Shown piece by piece: positions 1 through 8,325 of a DNA stretch of 64,000 nt. Within the stretch, counting starts at the first letter, position 1, and the number at the start of each line of letters is the position of its first letter. The translations under genes were made by a program, and so were the position numbers. The stretch lies in contig NZ_JACYFJ010000002.1 of assembly GCF_014855495.1 (NCBI RefSeq), positions 310,001-374,000 on the forward strand. Reading direction: 5' to 3'. The DNA comes from Euzebyella saccharophila. GTDB lineage: Bacteria > Bacteroidota > Bacteroidia > Flavobacteriales > Flavobacteriaceae. A model generated the notes under the pieces. It saw only the letters and a list, made by a program, of their open reading frames with translations. It ran no database searches and was not told where the DNA came from.

Positions 1-399
1 TATAATGATATCTTCATTCTTACCAAGATCCCATAAGTTTTGGGTCTCTTGCATCCATTTTATAGTTGTTTTCCAACGTTCTTTGGTCATTCTATTTTGT
101 ATGACCAGTTTTGATGAATGGCAATTGGTACAATTTTGAATGGTTTCTTGCATACCTGGTGCGTCTACAAATCCTGTGGCAACATGAATACCATTTTCAA
201 TTTTTACATATTCATCCCCATCCTTTTCCAGAATAGTTTCCACAGCACCTTTAGGGCTGTGGTTTTCATTATCAAAAAATTTGGGATTGATTAGCAAATA
301 TCCCAATAGAAGAGAAAATACGGCTACAATTATGACGGTAACCACCACCATACGAAACACTTTTTTAAATTCGTTTTTAAGCTTACTTCCGTTTTTCAT
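1..399 (-). CDS. SorB-like monohaem cytochrome c, partial (C-terminus off the left edge)
   Basis: The visible 133 residues start with a basic N-terminus and one membrane segment (about residues 17-35), followed by a periplasmic region with one haem-binding CTNCH motif near residue 90. Its ATG overlaps the stop codon of the upstream molybdopterin oxidoreductase (TAATG), so the two are co-translated. By family knowledge, a membrane-anchored c-type cytochrome next to a sulfite-oxidase-fold enzyme is the electron-accepting subunit of a SorAB-type sulfite dehydrogenase. The gene runs on past position 1. Another small periplasmic electron carrier of the same complex type is possible. Confidence 0.8.
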   Translation of the reverse strand, partial: MKNGSKLKNEFKKVFRMVVVTVIIVAVFSLLLGYLLINPKFFDNENHSPKGAVETILEKDGDEYVKIENGIHVATGFVDAPGMQETIQNCTNCHSSKLVIQNRMTKERWKTTIKWMQETQNLWDLGKNEDIII

Positions 400-1619
400 T
401 AGGTAAGTTTTACAGCAATTCTATGACATGCATTATTTAGATACCCCTTGGGGTTCCAGCCGGGTAATAACATAGGTTGCGATTTACCACGGGAGTCCGT
501 AGCCCTTGCCCAAATTTCGTAATAACCTTTTTTGGGAAAACTTACTTCTGCGCTAAAATGTTGCCATGCCAACCTATTAACAGGTTTTTCAAGCGTACAG
601 GATTGCCATGTGGAACCAAAATCTATAGAGTATTCCATTTTTGTTACCTCCAGTTCCCCTGCCCAAGCATGACCTTTGATTTGAAGTTTTTGGCCTTTCT
701 TTAGGATAGCACCCGTTTTGGGACTTGTAATCAACGATTTTACAGGCATGGATTCTATGATGCACATATCTTCATCTGCCACTTTTTCTCCAGGAGCCAC
801 CGTTTCACAGGGAACACGATAAGAGGTACCCCCCATTTTAGGTCCGTCATGAACTTTATTACGAATGCTGATTTCTGTTAGCCATTTTCCGGAAACGGAA
901 GCAGGCCAGCCACCAGCCACCAAACGAAGCGGGTAGCCATGAGCCAACGGGATATCTTGACCATTCATTTTAAAAGCTATTAGGGTTTCGTCCTGTAGGG
1001 CCTTTGCCATGGGTGCTCCTCTTGAAATAGGTTCTTTTTCAGGATTTCTACTTAGATGAATATCCGCTGCGTGGTAACCAATATAGACAGCATCATCCTT
1101 AATTCCAGCGTCCTCCAAAACATCGCGTAAACGAACACCCGTCCATTCCGCACAGGATACTGCACCAATGGTCCATTGATTACCCTTTGCGGGAGGATTA
1201 AATTCACTACGTCCATTACCTCCGCATTCGAGAGTTAATTGATATGTATGGGTATTGAACTTAGATTTGAGCTCCTTAAGGGTGTAGGACTTTTCTTTTT
1301 GAACTGATTCTCCGTTAATAGTCAATGTCCAACTATCCGTATCGATCTCCTCAGGAATCAAACCATTATTCCTTATGAACATTTTAGAACTTGGCGTCAC
1401 CTTATCGTTCAACAAATGTGCCTGAGCCTCCATATTCCAAGGTTTATCATTTAAAACCACCATTTCCTTGTCTTTCCCGAACAATTTAAATGGGTCTGGG
1501 TCTTGAAGAGCGAGAGGAGCATATCCTCTGGGAATTTTTAATCCATAAACGATTTCTGTGCCTATCAACCCTGTTATGGTAGCTAGTGTGGTTCGTTCTA
1601 TAAATTTTCTTCTGTTCAT
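399..1619 (-). CDS. SorA-like molybdopterin-dependent sulfite oxidase/dehydrogenase
   Basis: This 406-residue protein has the sulfite oxidase fold: a Moco domain with the cofactor-ligating Cys in LECGGNGRSEF (about residue 132), the PLAHGYPLRL and GKWLTEI segments, and a C-terminal Mo-co dimerisation domain with SIDFGSTWQ. The N-terminus NRRKFIERT plus a hydrophobic stretch looks like a Tat signal, so the enzyme is probably periplasmic. It likely oxidises sulfite to sulfate and passes electrons to the adjacent cytochrome. The reading frame is open to 1739, but I chose the ATG at 1619 because it begins directly at the Tat motif and a TAATTTTG box lies 22 nt upstream. Substrate is inferred from family and partner. 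Confidence 0.87.
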   Translation of the reverse strand: MNRRKFIERTTLATITGLIGTEIVYGLKIPRGYAPLALQDPDPFKLFGKDKEMVVLNDKPWNMEAQAHLLNDKVTPSSKMFIRNNGLIPEEIDTDSWTLTINGESVQKEKSYTLKELKSKFNTHTYQLTLECGGNGRSEFNPPAKGNQWTIGAVSCAEWTGVRLRDVLEDAGIKDDAVYIGYHAADIHLSRNPEKEPISRGAPMAKALQDETLIAFKMNGQDIPLAHGYPLRLVAGGWPASVSGKWLTEISIRNKVHDGPKMGGTSYRVPCETVAPGEKVADEDMCIIESMPVKSLITSPKTGAILKKGQKLQIKGHAWAGELEVTKMEYSIDFGSTWQSCTLEKPVNRLAWQHFSAEVSFPKKGYYEIWARATDSRGKSQPMLLPGWNPKGYLNNACHRIAVKLT

Positions 1620-1640
1620 TAGGTATGGTTTGATAAGAAC

Positions 1641-1648
1641 CAAAATTA
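1641..1648 (-). promoter_or_regulatory. Candidate -7 box of the sorA operon
   Basis: On the minus strand this reads TAATTTTG, an exact match to the Bacteroidota -7 consensus TAnnTTTG, 22 nt before the chosen sorA start. No clear -33 TTTG is seen. It lies in the 1620-1997 gap, which otherwise holds no gene. Confidence 0.4.
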
Positions 1649-1960
1649 TCGATAATAAGATTAAAATTGAAGTGGGAATGGAGGCACACTTTAGAAATAT
1701 TCTTCCTAAACCGAAAAAATTCCAAACTGAAAATTCCAAAAACTATAGAAAGTAATCCCTCAAAAAGAAAACTTGTAAACAGCATCTTACCTCTAATACC
1801 TTAAAAGTGAAATAGTAAGATTATTTCCTATAAAAGCGATAGGTTTTATAAAGCAACAAAGGGTTTAAATAATTTGTAATATCTAAAAAATTATGAAAAT
1901 TTTATGATTAAATCCTTTTAAAAAGGATCTTTTACTAACAAAAATTTAATTTTTAAGATT

Positions 1961-1989
1961 AGAAAAGCACCTAATAAAAGTGCTTTTCT
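1961..1989 (-). terminator. Intrinsic terminator after the 1998-2297 gene
   Basis: A perfect 10-bp stem (AGAAAAGCAC / GTGCTTTTCT) with a 9-nt loop sits 9 nt after the stop of the minus-strand gene, followed by a T-rich stretch on that strand. The stem is symmetric, so it may also act in the other direction, but no plus-strand gene ends here. Confidence 0.7.
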
Positions 1990-1997
1990 GATCTATT

Positions 1998-2297
1998 TTA
2001 GACTTCAATGGTCGTTTTCTTTGGAGCTTTATTTAACACGTAGGTATAAATCCACATGAGGGTAAAGGTGGGTATAATATCAAGTCCGGGAATAATTTCC
2101 TCCAGAAAGGTAAACAGACCGGCTCCCTGTCCTATCTTGCCTTTGTACATTCTTGTCATTAACCAACCCGCCAAAGGAGCCCAGATAATATCCGAGAAAT
2201 CCCCAATAAGTGGAACGGTAAAGGATAGCATTCCTATGGCATCAAATAATAACCCTAAGAAAAGCTTCCGGTATTTATTGTCTTTTGTTTTTGTCAT
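1998..2297 (-). CDS. Small conserved membrane protein, function unknown
   Basis: This 99-residue protein has a charged N-terminus (MTKTKDNKYRK) and two to three hydrophobic segments: about residues 13-31, a central amphipathic stretch with DIIWAPLAGWLM, and a C-terminal segment near residues 74-90. It is monocistronic, with its own terminator downstream and folE 68 nt upstream on the same strand. I recognise it only as the kind of small hypothetical membrane protein common in flavobacteria and assign no function. Confidence 0.7.
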   Translation of the reverse strand: MTKTKDNKYRKLFLGLLFDAIGMLSFTVPLIGDFSDIIWAPLAGWLMTRMYKGKIGQGAGLFTFLEEIIPGLDIIPTFTLMWIYTYVLNKAPKKTTIEV

Positions 2298-2365
2298 GAT
2301 GAATGAATTTTAAATTCAATTCTAAAATAACAATAAGAATGCCAAATTTTTTAGCATTCCGTATT

Positions 2366-2965
2366 CTACGATAAATCTGAACTAATCAATTTTAAAAACT
2401 CGTTGCGTGTTTCAATTTTTTCAAACTGTCCCCTAAAACCAGAGGTTGTAGTAACGGAATTCTGTTTTTGTACTCCACGCATCATCATACACATGTGGGA
2501 AGCTTCAATGACTACTGCTACACCTTTTGGTTTTAACGTGTTGTTGATGCACTCCAATATATCATGGGTCAAACGCTCTTGAACCTGCAATCTTCTGGCA
2601 AAAACATCCACAACTCGTGGTATTTTACTCAATCCAACAATATGCCCGTTGGGAATATAGGCAACATGGGCCTTCCCAAAGAAAGGAAGCATATGATGCT
2701 CGCAAAGCGAATACAACTCAATGTCCTTAATAATGACCATGTCGTCATAATCCTCTTTGAACATAGCACTTTTTAAGATTTCTACGGCGTCCTGTTTGTA
2801 CCCTTGGGTCAAAAACAGCATGGCTTTGGCGGCTCTTTCTGGTGTTTTAAGAAGTCCTTCCCTGTCCACATCTTCTCCAATTTCTTTTATTATTTTGGAG
2901 TACCTATCCTTAACCTCCCCTGTTACCTCTAAATTGTATTCTTCTAAATTTCTATATGGAGCCAT
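2366..2965 (-). CDS. folE: GTP cyclohydrolase I
   Basis: The enzyme converts GTP to 7,8-dihydroneopterin triphosphate, the first step of folate and pterin synthesis, in the cytoplasm. The 199 residues match the family's length. The zinc ligands are visible as Cys88 and His91 in [10 protein letters not shown] and Cys159 in [10 protein letters not shown]. The [12 protein letters not shown] and QVQERLT motifs are intact. Moco synthesis and the enzyme share GTP as precursor, but nothing links it functionally to sorA. It is divergent from lolD with a 176-nt intergenic region that carries a candidate -7 box. Confidence 0.96.
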   Translation of the reverse strand: MAPYRNLEEYNLEVTGEVKDRYSKIIKEIGEDVDREGLLKTPERAAKAMLFLTQGYKQDAVEILKSAMFKEDYDDMVIIKDIELYSLCEHHMLPFFGKAHVAYIPNGHIVGLSKIPRVVDVFARRLQVQERLTHDILECINNTLKPKGVAVVIEASHMCMMMRGVQKQNSVTTTSGFRGQFEKIETRNEFLKLISSDLS

Positions 2966-3002
2966 AATTCTTTTTGTTTACCTATTTTTTATAATTATTA
3001 AA

Positions 3003-3010
3003 CAAAAGTA
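3003..3010 (-). promoter_or_regulatory. Candidate -7 box of folE
   Basis: Minus-strand TACTTTTG matches TAnnTTTG exactly and lies 38 nt before the folE ATG. No -33 element is obvious at the usual spacing. Confidence 0.4.
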
Positions 3011-3141
3011 AGTTTTTCTCCTCAAACCCACTGAACTCTTCCGTAAATATAGTTAGCCTATAAAAGTTTAAGTCGCTACAGCCAAATTTCCTTACTTTTA
3101 TCCATTCAAGGACCTATTTACAAATAAAATTATCCTATAGA

Positions 3142-3819
3142 ATGATCAGAGCCTCCAATATTCAAAAGTTTTATGGTGATTTGCAGGTACTTAAAGGTGT
3201 AGACCTCCATATAAAAAAAGAGGAAGTTATTTCTATAGTTGGCTCATCTGGAGCAGGAAAAACTACTTTGTTGCAAATTTTGGGAACCCTAGATGTACAA
3301 AGTAATCCCAAGGATAGCGAACTTCTGATTCACGGCACCAATGTTACCCAACTTTCTGAAAAACAATTGGCTAAATTCAGAAATGAGCATATTGGTTTTA
3401 TCTTTCAATTTCACCAATTGCTTCCTGAATTTACCGCTTTGGAGAATGTTTGCATTCCTGCCTTTATAAAAAAAACACCCAAGGCTCAAGCTGAAAAACG
3501 GGCCAAGGAACTGTTGGATTTTTTAGGTCTTTCTCAGCGTTATGATCATAAACCGAACGAACTTTCAGGGGGTGAACAACAAAGAGTGGCCGTGGCCAGG
3601 GCATTGATAAATGAACCTTCTATCGTTTTTGCAGACGAACCTAGCGGAAATCTAGATTCTGAAAGTGCAGATAATCTTCACAAATTATTCTTTGATCTTC
3701 GCGACCAATTTGGACAAACCTTTGTAATCGTTACCCATAATCAGCAATTGGCGGACATGGCCGATAGAAAATTGACCATGGTAGACGGACTCATTGTAAA
3801 CAAAGAGGTGGTAGTGTAA
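3142..3819 (+). CDS. lolD: ABC transporter ATP-binding protein, LolD/MacB type
   Basis: This 225-residue ATPase has Walker [10 protein letters not shown] (34-42), ABC signature LSGGEQQ (141-147), Walker B IVFADE (161-166) followed by PSGNLDSE, and the switch His in VTHNQQ. The length and the LDSES/NLHKLFF region fit the LolD family, which powers release of lipoproteins from the inner membrane. The membrane partner (LolC/E) is not adjacent, which is common in Bacteroidota. It leads a three-gene run: the CPBP protease starts 10 nt later. A MacB-like export role cannot be excluded from sequence alone. Confidence 0.85.
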   Translation: MIRASNIQKFYGDLQVLKGVDLHIKKEEVISIVGSSGAGKTTLLQILGTLDVQSNPKDSELLIHGTNVTQLSEKQLAKFRNEHIGFIFQFHQLLPEFTALENVCIPAFIKKTPKAQAEKRAKELLDFLGLSQRYDHKPNELSGGEQQRVAVARALINEPSIVFADEPSGNLDSESADNLHKLFFDLRDQFGQTFVIVTHNQQLADMADRKLTMVDGLIVNKEVVV

Positions 3820-3828
3820 AGAACAATT

Positions 3829-4383
3829 ATGTTAAAGGAAGTCTGGAAATTTTTAAACAATCCGGTATATCGAAAATATCCTCGAAAAGATTTAAATTTT
3901 CTACTTCCAAAATTTGTTCCATTGCTAGGCTATGCCTTGATTTTTAGCTACGGATTTGGAATTTTTAACAGTACATTACAATCAGTATTTAATTTGGATA
4001 TTGGTGACCACGCTAGTGAGGAATTCATAAATGGACCTGCCATTTATCTTTTTGGTATGGCTGTTATTCTGGCTCCCATTATGGAAGAACTTATTTTTAG
4101 AGGTCCGCTAGTTTTCTTGAAAGAAAGTCCTTATTTCAAAACTATATTTTATGTAGTCACTTTACTATTTGGCTTTTATCATATTTTAAATTTTGAATTG
4201 ACCACCACTACTCTATTGTTTTCCCCTTTATTGGTAGCCCCTCAAATTAGTGTAGGTGTTTTTTTAGGTTTTGTTCGCGTACGGTTCAGTTTATTATGGG
4301 CCATTGCCTTTCACTCACTGTATAATTTCATACTTATGGCTCCCCTATTATTATTTAAATTTTTGGAAATACCTATCAAATGA
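3829..4383 (+). CDS. CPBP-family intramembrane glutamic protease
   Basis: This 184-residue multi-spanning protein carries the three conserved motifs of the CPBP/Abi (Rce1-like) family: EELIFRG with Glu86, Glu87 and Arg91, then FGFYH with His118, and FHSLYN with His162 and Asn166. All catalytic positions are present, so it is probably an active membrane peptidase. The substrate is unknown. The stop codon overlaps the ATG of the next gene (ATGA), so translation of the two is coupled, and both follow lolD in what looks like one transcript. Confidence 0.88.
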   Translation: MLKEVWKFLNNPVYRKYPRKDLNFLLPKFVPLLGYALIFSYGFGIFNSTLQSVFNLDIGDHASEEFINGPAIYLFGMAVILAPIMEELIFRGPLVFLKESPYFKTIFYVVTLLFGFYHILNFELTTTTLLFSPLLVAPQISVGVFLGFVRVRFSLLWAIAFHSLYNFILMAPLLLFKFLEIPIK

Positions 4384-5144
4384 AGCGAACAGAGTTAAAG
4401 GAGTTTTTAAATGCCAAAGTTTTGGAGTATGAGCATCCACAGTTTTTGGAAACAGACCCCATTCAGATACCCCATTTATTTTCCCAAAAAGAGGATATCG
4501 AAATCAGCGGGTTTCTTACGGCCACTATCGCTTGGGGAAACCGAAAAAGCATTATCAACAATGCCCATAAGATGATGACCTTATTGCATAATGCGCCGTA
4601 TGACTTTGTCATTAATCATACAGAAGATGATTTGGCTATACTAAACAGCTTTGTGCACCGTACTTTTAATGGCGAAGATTTGAGCTATTTTATAAGTAGT
4701 CTGAAGAATATCTACCAACATCATGGTGGTCTGGAGTCCGTATTTGCCAAGCATGCTGAAAAGAATAGTCTACAATTGGCCATATCTGAATTCAAAAAAG
4801 TATTTTTCTCCATAGAACATCCAAAACGCAGTACCAAACATGTGAGCGATCCGCTTAAAGGTTCCGCCGCCAAAAGGATCAATATGTTTTTACGTTGGAT
4901 GGTTCGTGACGCCAATGCAAACGTTGATTTTGGAATATGGAAAAGTATTCAACCGTCTCAACTTTCCTGCCCGTTAGACGTACATTCCGGAAACGTGGCA
5001 CGAAAACTAAAATTGCTAAGAAGAAAGCAAAATGATTCGAAAGCTCTTGCCGAACTGGATAAAAATCTACGCAAATTGGACCCTACAGACCCCGTCAAAT
5101 ATGATTTTGCACTCTTCGGGTTAGGAGTTTTTGAAAAGTTTTAG
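4380..5144 (+). CDS. TIGR02757 (DUF2400) family protein
   Basis: This 254-residue cytoplasmic protein has the family's landmarks: an N-terminal FLTATIAWGNR segment and a C-terminal part with MFLRWMVR, PLDVHSGNVAR and DPVKYDFALFGLG. The family is widespread in Bacteroidota and has no established function, although the helical arrangement has been compared with helix-hairpin-helix DNA glycosylases. It overlaps the CPBP gene by 4 nt. The family assignment is confident; the role is unknown. Confidence 0.85.
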   Translation: MKRTELKEFLNAKVLEYEHPQFLETDPIQIPHLFSQKEDIEISGFLTATIAWGNRKSIINNAHKMMTLLHNAPYDFVINHTEDDLAILNSFVHRTFNGEDLSYFISSLKNIYQHHGGLESVFAKHAEKNSLQLAISEFKKVFFSIEHPKRSTKHVSDPLKGSAAKRINMFLRWMVRDANANVDFGIWKSIQPSQLSCPLDVHSGNVARKLKLLRRKQNDSKALAELDKNLRKLDPTDPVKYDFALFGLGVFEKF

Positions 5145-5200
5145 TCAGCTACCAACCATCTACCAATTGCATTAAAATTTCGTTTATTAGGGGCTTTTGC

Positions 5201-5208
5201 TACTTTTG
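5201..5208 (+). promoter_or_regulatory. Candidate -7 box for the 5249 gene
   Basis: TACTTTTG matches TAnnTTTG exactly, 40 nt before the ATG at 5249. No good -33 element is visible at 17-23 nt upstream. Confidence 0.4.
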
Positions 5209-5248
5209 AATATGGATAGCTTTACAAGGTTGAATCAGCTATGACCAA

Positions 5249-6523
5249 ATGTTAAAGAAAATCCTTATCTCCGTTTTATTAATTATTATAGTTTTTGTTG
5301 TTTTAGTATACATATCCCTAAGTTCCACCAACAAAGAATTCAGCACCTGTGAAATCTTGGATTTTGCTCAACTGGAAGAAATCGACTTTAAAGAACATGA
5401 TTCCGTATTGGTGGCAGCTAGCACGCTCTACAAAGGAAATCCCTTAAAACATCTAATGCAGGGCGAACAATACCGAAAAGCATGGGAAACCCCGGTGAAA
5501 GTGCCTATTGTATTCTTAGATACCCTGATGGGAGGAGTTGAAATTTTGGAAGAAGGTGGTGGCCAACAAACGCATTCTTTAAAGATAAAGATCAAAAACG
5601 GACAGGTCTACACCTTGCGCAGTGTTACCAAAAATCCGGAACCCTTAATTCCTGAATTTGCGAAAAAATTAGGTCTTGAGAACATCGTGGTTGACGGTAT
5701 TTCTGCACAACACCCTTATGCGGCCTTAGCCGTGGCCGAACTTGCCAAAAAAACGGGACTATTATCCACTCATCCCCAGTTATTATTTGTTCCAAAACAG
5801 CAAACTTTAGATTCTCTAAATCATAAATTCGGTAATCGAATTTTCCTGCTTGAACATGAGGATAAAGGAAACGCCCAATGGACAAAAATAAAAGGTGCTA
5901 CTGAAATTATGGACACCGAAGACCTTCAAGAATTAAAACTGGAGAAAGGGAGGCAAATACAAATAGACGAAAATTTAGTAGTTCGTGCGCGACTATTCGA
6001 TTTGCTCATTGGCGATTGGGACCGCCATACCAAACAATGGGGTTGGGTGTTGAAAACTGAACAAGACCAAACGTTGGCCGTGCCGTTGCCCTGTGATCGA
6101 GATAATGCCTTTTTTAATATTGAAGGGGTTTTGCCTTCTATTATTTCCCAAAAATCCATCACCCCTGATCTTCAAAATTTTGAAAAGGAAATTGATTATA
6201 TGCCCGGTCTAGTTATGGATTTTGATGTCTACTTCTTAAAAACCATTGATGCTAACATCTTTGAGGAAGAAGCCAAATATTTACAGCAACAACTTACAGA
6301 GGCTAATATAAAAGAGGCCTTTCAGGTTTGGCCGAAGGCCATTTATGATTTGAATGCCCCCGAGATAATGGAAAAATTAATGGCTAGAAAAAATCGATTA
6401 ATAGAAGATGCTCTCAAATTCAAACAAGAAATAGACAAAAAGGAATTTTTAAATGAACCCCTCAAAGGTTCAAAAGACCTTGAACTTTCTTCAAATCTCT
6501 TAAAATGTTTTGAATGCCAATAA
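5249..6523 (+). CDS. Membrane-anchored protein with HipA/Fam20-like kinase motifs
   Basis: The 424-residue protein starts with a signal anchor (residues 3-24) and has a large extracytoplasmic domain. Three segments resemble the kinase-like fold of HipA, CotH and Fam20C proteins: a basic strand YTLRSVTK (121-128, candidate nucleotide-binding Lys128), a catalytic-loop-like GDWDRH (255-260), and a metal-loop-like CDRDNAFF (282-289). I have seen this GDWDRH...DRD combination in Bacteroidota surface proteins of unassigned role. The gene stands alone between its own -7 box and the next promoter. Kinase activity is an inference; only the motifs are seen. Confidence 0.6.
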   Translation: MLKKILISVLLIIIVFVVLVYISLSSTNKEFSTCEILDFAQLEEIDFKEHDSVLVAASTLYKGNPLKHLMQGEQYRKAWETPVKVPIVFLDTLMGGVEILEEGGGQQTHSLKIKIKNGQVYTLRSVTKNPEPLIPEFAKKLGLENIVVDGISAQHPYAALAVAELAKKTGLLSTHPQLLFVPKQQTLDSLNHKFGNRIFLLEHEDKGNAQWTKIKGATEIMDTEDLQELKLEKGRQIQIDENLVVRARLFDLLIGDWDRHTKQWGWVLKTEQDQTLAVPLPCDRDNAFFNIEGVLPSIISQKSITPDLQNFEKEIDYMPGLVMDFDVYFLKTIDANIFEEEAKYLQQQLTEANIKEAFQVWPKAIYDLNAPEIMEKLMARKNRLIEDALKFKQEIDKKEFLNEPLKGSKDLELSSNLLKCFECQ

Positions 6524-6572
6524 AATTCAAATCAGCTTAATACCCCTGACATCATTCGTCATTGACCATTCT

Positions 6573-6580
6573 TACTTTTG
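6573..6580 (+). promoter_or_regulatory. Candidate -7 box for the 6602 gene
   Basis: TACTTTTG matches TAnnTTTG exactly and ends 21 nt before the ATG at 6602. This is one reason to prefer that start over the in-frame upstream codon at 6578, which overlaps the box. Confidence 0.4.
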
Positions 6581-6601
6581 GTTCAAATCAAAAGTAAGCA
6601 A

Positions 6602-7063
6602 ATGGAAAAATTAGACGTAGCCTCATTTCAAATCATTGGCATTGAGGTAAGAACTACCAACCAGAACAGCCAAGCTATCAATGATATTGGAGCGTTGTGG
6701 GGAAAATTTATACAACAGGGTATATTGGAAAAGATTCCGAACAAAGTAAATTCCACCATTTATTGTCTATACACAGATTATGAAGGAGACCATTTACAGC
6801 CCTATACCACGGTAATAGGTTGTGAGGTGAGTTCTATTGATGAAGTTCCTTCAGGTATGGTGGCCAAGACCATCATCAAAGGCGCCTATTTGAAATCTTC
6901 CGCCAAAGGCGATTTGAGCAAAGGACTTATCGGAAATCATTGGTACCAGCTTTGGGAAACGGAGATGGACAGAAACTACCAATCTGATTATGAAGTTTAT
7001 GACCACCGAGCATCAAATGCTGAAAATGCCGAAGTAGATTTTTATATTGGTGTAAATTCATAG
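6602..7063 (+). CDS. GyrI-like / AraC effector-binding-domain protein
   Basis: This is a 153-residue stand-alone effector-binding domain of the GyrI/BmrR/AraC type (SHS2-repeat fold). Seen are the start motif FQIIGIEVRTTN, the central IYCLYTDYEGD, VIGCEVSS, and the closing YEVYDHRA...AEVDFYIGV. Such proteins bind small amphipathic molecules and may sequester or sense them; no DNA-binding domain is present. I start at the ATG at 6602 (MEKLDVASF), since an extra 8 residues upstream would overlap the promoter box. A DUF1801 gene follows after 1 nt, so the pair is probably one transcript. Confidence 0.78.
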   Translation: MEKLDVASFQIIGIEVRTTNQNSQAINDIGALWGKFIQQGILEKIPNKVNSTIYCLYTDYEGDHLQPYTTVIGCEVSSIDEVPSGMVAKTIIKGAYLKSSAKGDLSKGLIGNHWYQLWETEMDRNYQSDYEVYDHRASNAENAEVDFYIGVNS

Positions 7064-7064
7064 A

Positions 7065-7484
7065 ATGGAATTGATAAAGGAGCATCGGTGGGATGAAATT
7101 TTTGAAATCTATCCTTTTAAGGCTCAAGATAGGTTGACGTACCTAAGAAGGTTGGTTCATGAAACCGCAAAGGATTGTCCGGAAATAACTTACCTGCATG
7201 AAACCTTAAAATGGAACGAACCTAGTTTTGTAACCAACTGTGGAAGCACTTTGCGCATGGACTGGAAGGCCAAAGCCCCGCATCAATATGCTATTTACTT
7301 CCAGTGTACAAGCAAACTGGTAAGTACGTTTAAATTGGTTTTTGGCAACATTTTTAATTTTGAAGGCAATAGGGCCATCATCTTTGATCTTGACCAATCC
7401 ATACCCCAAAAGGAGTTGATGGCGTGTATAAGGGCCTGCCTTACCTATCACAAAGTAAAAAATCTGCCCACTTTGGGGATTTGA
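7065..7484 (+). CDS. DUF1801 (YdhG-like) domain protein
   Basis: This 139-residue cytoplasmic protein has the DUF1801 pattern: a helical N-terminus with LRRLVHETAKDCP, ETLKWNEPSF, then KAPHQYAIYF and the C-terminal IRACLTYHKVKNLPTLGI. The fold is related to YdeI-type proteins; biochemical function is not established. It begins 1 nt after the effector-binding-domain gene, a pairing that fits a small stress- or compound-responsive operon. A related domain recurs at 13836-14480. Confidence 0.82.
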   Translation: MELIKEHRWDEIFEIYPFKAQDRLTYLRRLVHETAKDCPEITYLHETLKWNEPSFVTNCGSTLRMDWKAKAPHQYAIYFQCTSKLVSTFKLVFGNIFNFEGNRAIIFDLDQSIPQKELMACIRACLTYHKVKNLPTLGI

Positions 7485-7514
7485 ACACAATTACCTTGGA
7501 TACAGCTACATTTG
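7480..7514 (+). promoter_or_regulatory. Candidate full promoter of the SDR-araC operon
   Basis: A TTTG at 7480-7483 and TACATTTG at 7507-7514 are separated by 23 nt, at the upper limit of the Bacteroidota -33/-7 arrangement, 46 nt before the SDR start. The -33 part overlaps the stop codon region of the preceding gene. Confidence 0.45.
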
Positions 7515-7560
7515 CCAATCCAATTTTATGCAATTTTGTATCAACAACTAAAAACAACAA

Positions 7561-8319
7561 ATGAGCACAAAAATAGCATTGATAACTGGAGGAAGCCGAG
7601 GATTAGGAAGGGATATGGCCCTAAGCGTAGCAGCTAAAGGCGTTGATATAATTTTCACCTATCACTCCAATGAAGAAGCAGCGAACAAGGTAACCAAGGA
7701 GATTGAAGAAAAAGGAAGAAAAGTAAAAGCTTTTCAATTGGACACCAGCGATATTTCTCAATTCGACGCCTTTTTTCTACAGCTTCAAAATTATTTAGAG
7801 GGAGAATACGGAACGGCAAAATTTGATTATTTGGTTAACAATGCCGGTACTGGAATATACAAGCCCTTCTTGGAAACTACCGAGGAAGACTTTGATGAAA
7901 TGTTGAATATTCATTTAAAAGGCGTTTATTTTTTATCGCAAAAAGCAGTTCCTTCTTTGAACGAAGGGGGCCGTATTATCAATATTTCTTCTGGGTTGGC
8001 GCGATTTTCACTTCCTAAATCCAGCGCCTATGCTTCGGCAAAAGGGGGCGTTGAAGTGTTTACCCGATATTTGGCCAAAGAATTGGCAGATAAAAAAATT
8101 GCCGCTAATGTGGTGGCCCCGGGCGCAGTGGGAACTGATTTTGGTGGTGGCGAGAATAAGACCAATGAACAAAAAATCAAGACCATTTCTAACCTTACTG
8201 CCCTTGGGCGTGTGGGAGAACCGGAAGATATTGGTGGTGTAGTCGCTTTTTTATGTTCCGATGATGCCCGTTGGATCAACGGTCAACGTATTGAAGTATC
8301 CGGAGGAATTTTACTTTGA
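7561..8319 (+). CDS. SDR-family NAD(P)-dependent oxidoreductase
   Basis: This 252-residue classical short-chain dehydrogenase has the cofactor motif TGGSRGLG at residues 8-15, NNAGTG, the catalytic Ser in NISSG, YASAK with the catalytic Tyr and Lys, and the C-terminal INGQRIEVSGG. It resembles FabG-like reductases that act on small carbonyl compounds, but the real substrate cannot be told. An AraC regulator starts 6 nt downstream on the same strand, so the pair probably forms an autoregulated detoxification unit. Confidence 0.85.
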   Translation: MSTKIALITGGSRGLGRDMALSVAAKGVDIIFTYHSNEEAANKVTKEIEEKGRKVKAFQLDTSDISQFDAFFLQLQNYLEGEYGTAKFDYLVNNAGTGIYKPFLETTEEDFDEMLNIHLKGVYFLSQKAVPSLNEGGRIINISSGLARFSLPKSSAYASAKGGVEVFTRYLAKELADKKIAANVVAPGAVGTDFGGGENKTNEQKIKTISNLTALGRVGEPEDIGGVVAFLCSDDARWINGQRIEVSGGILL

Positions 8320-8325
8320 TCGCTT

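Noticed and set aside
477-704. Plus-strand open frame opposite sorA, and similar frames opposite the SusC, hybrid regulator and SDR genes
   Set aside because: They are out-of-frame shadows of well-supported genes, without recognisable domains.
1620-1739. A longer SorA starting at 1739
   Set aside because: The extra 40 residues would place a second hydrophobic segment before the Tat motif, and a -7 box lies between the two possible starts.
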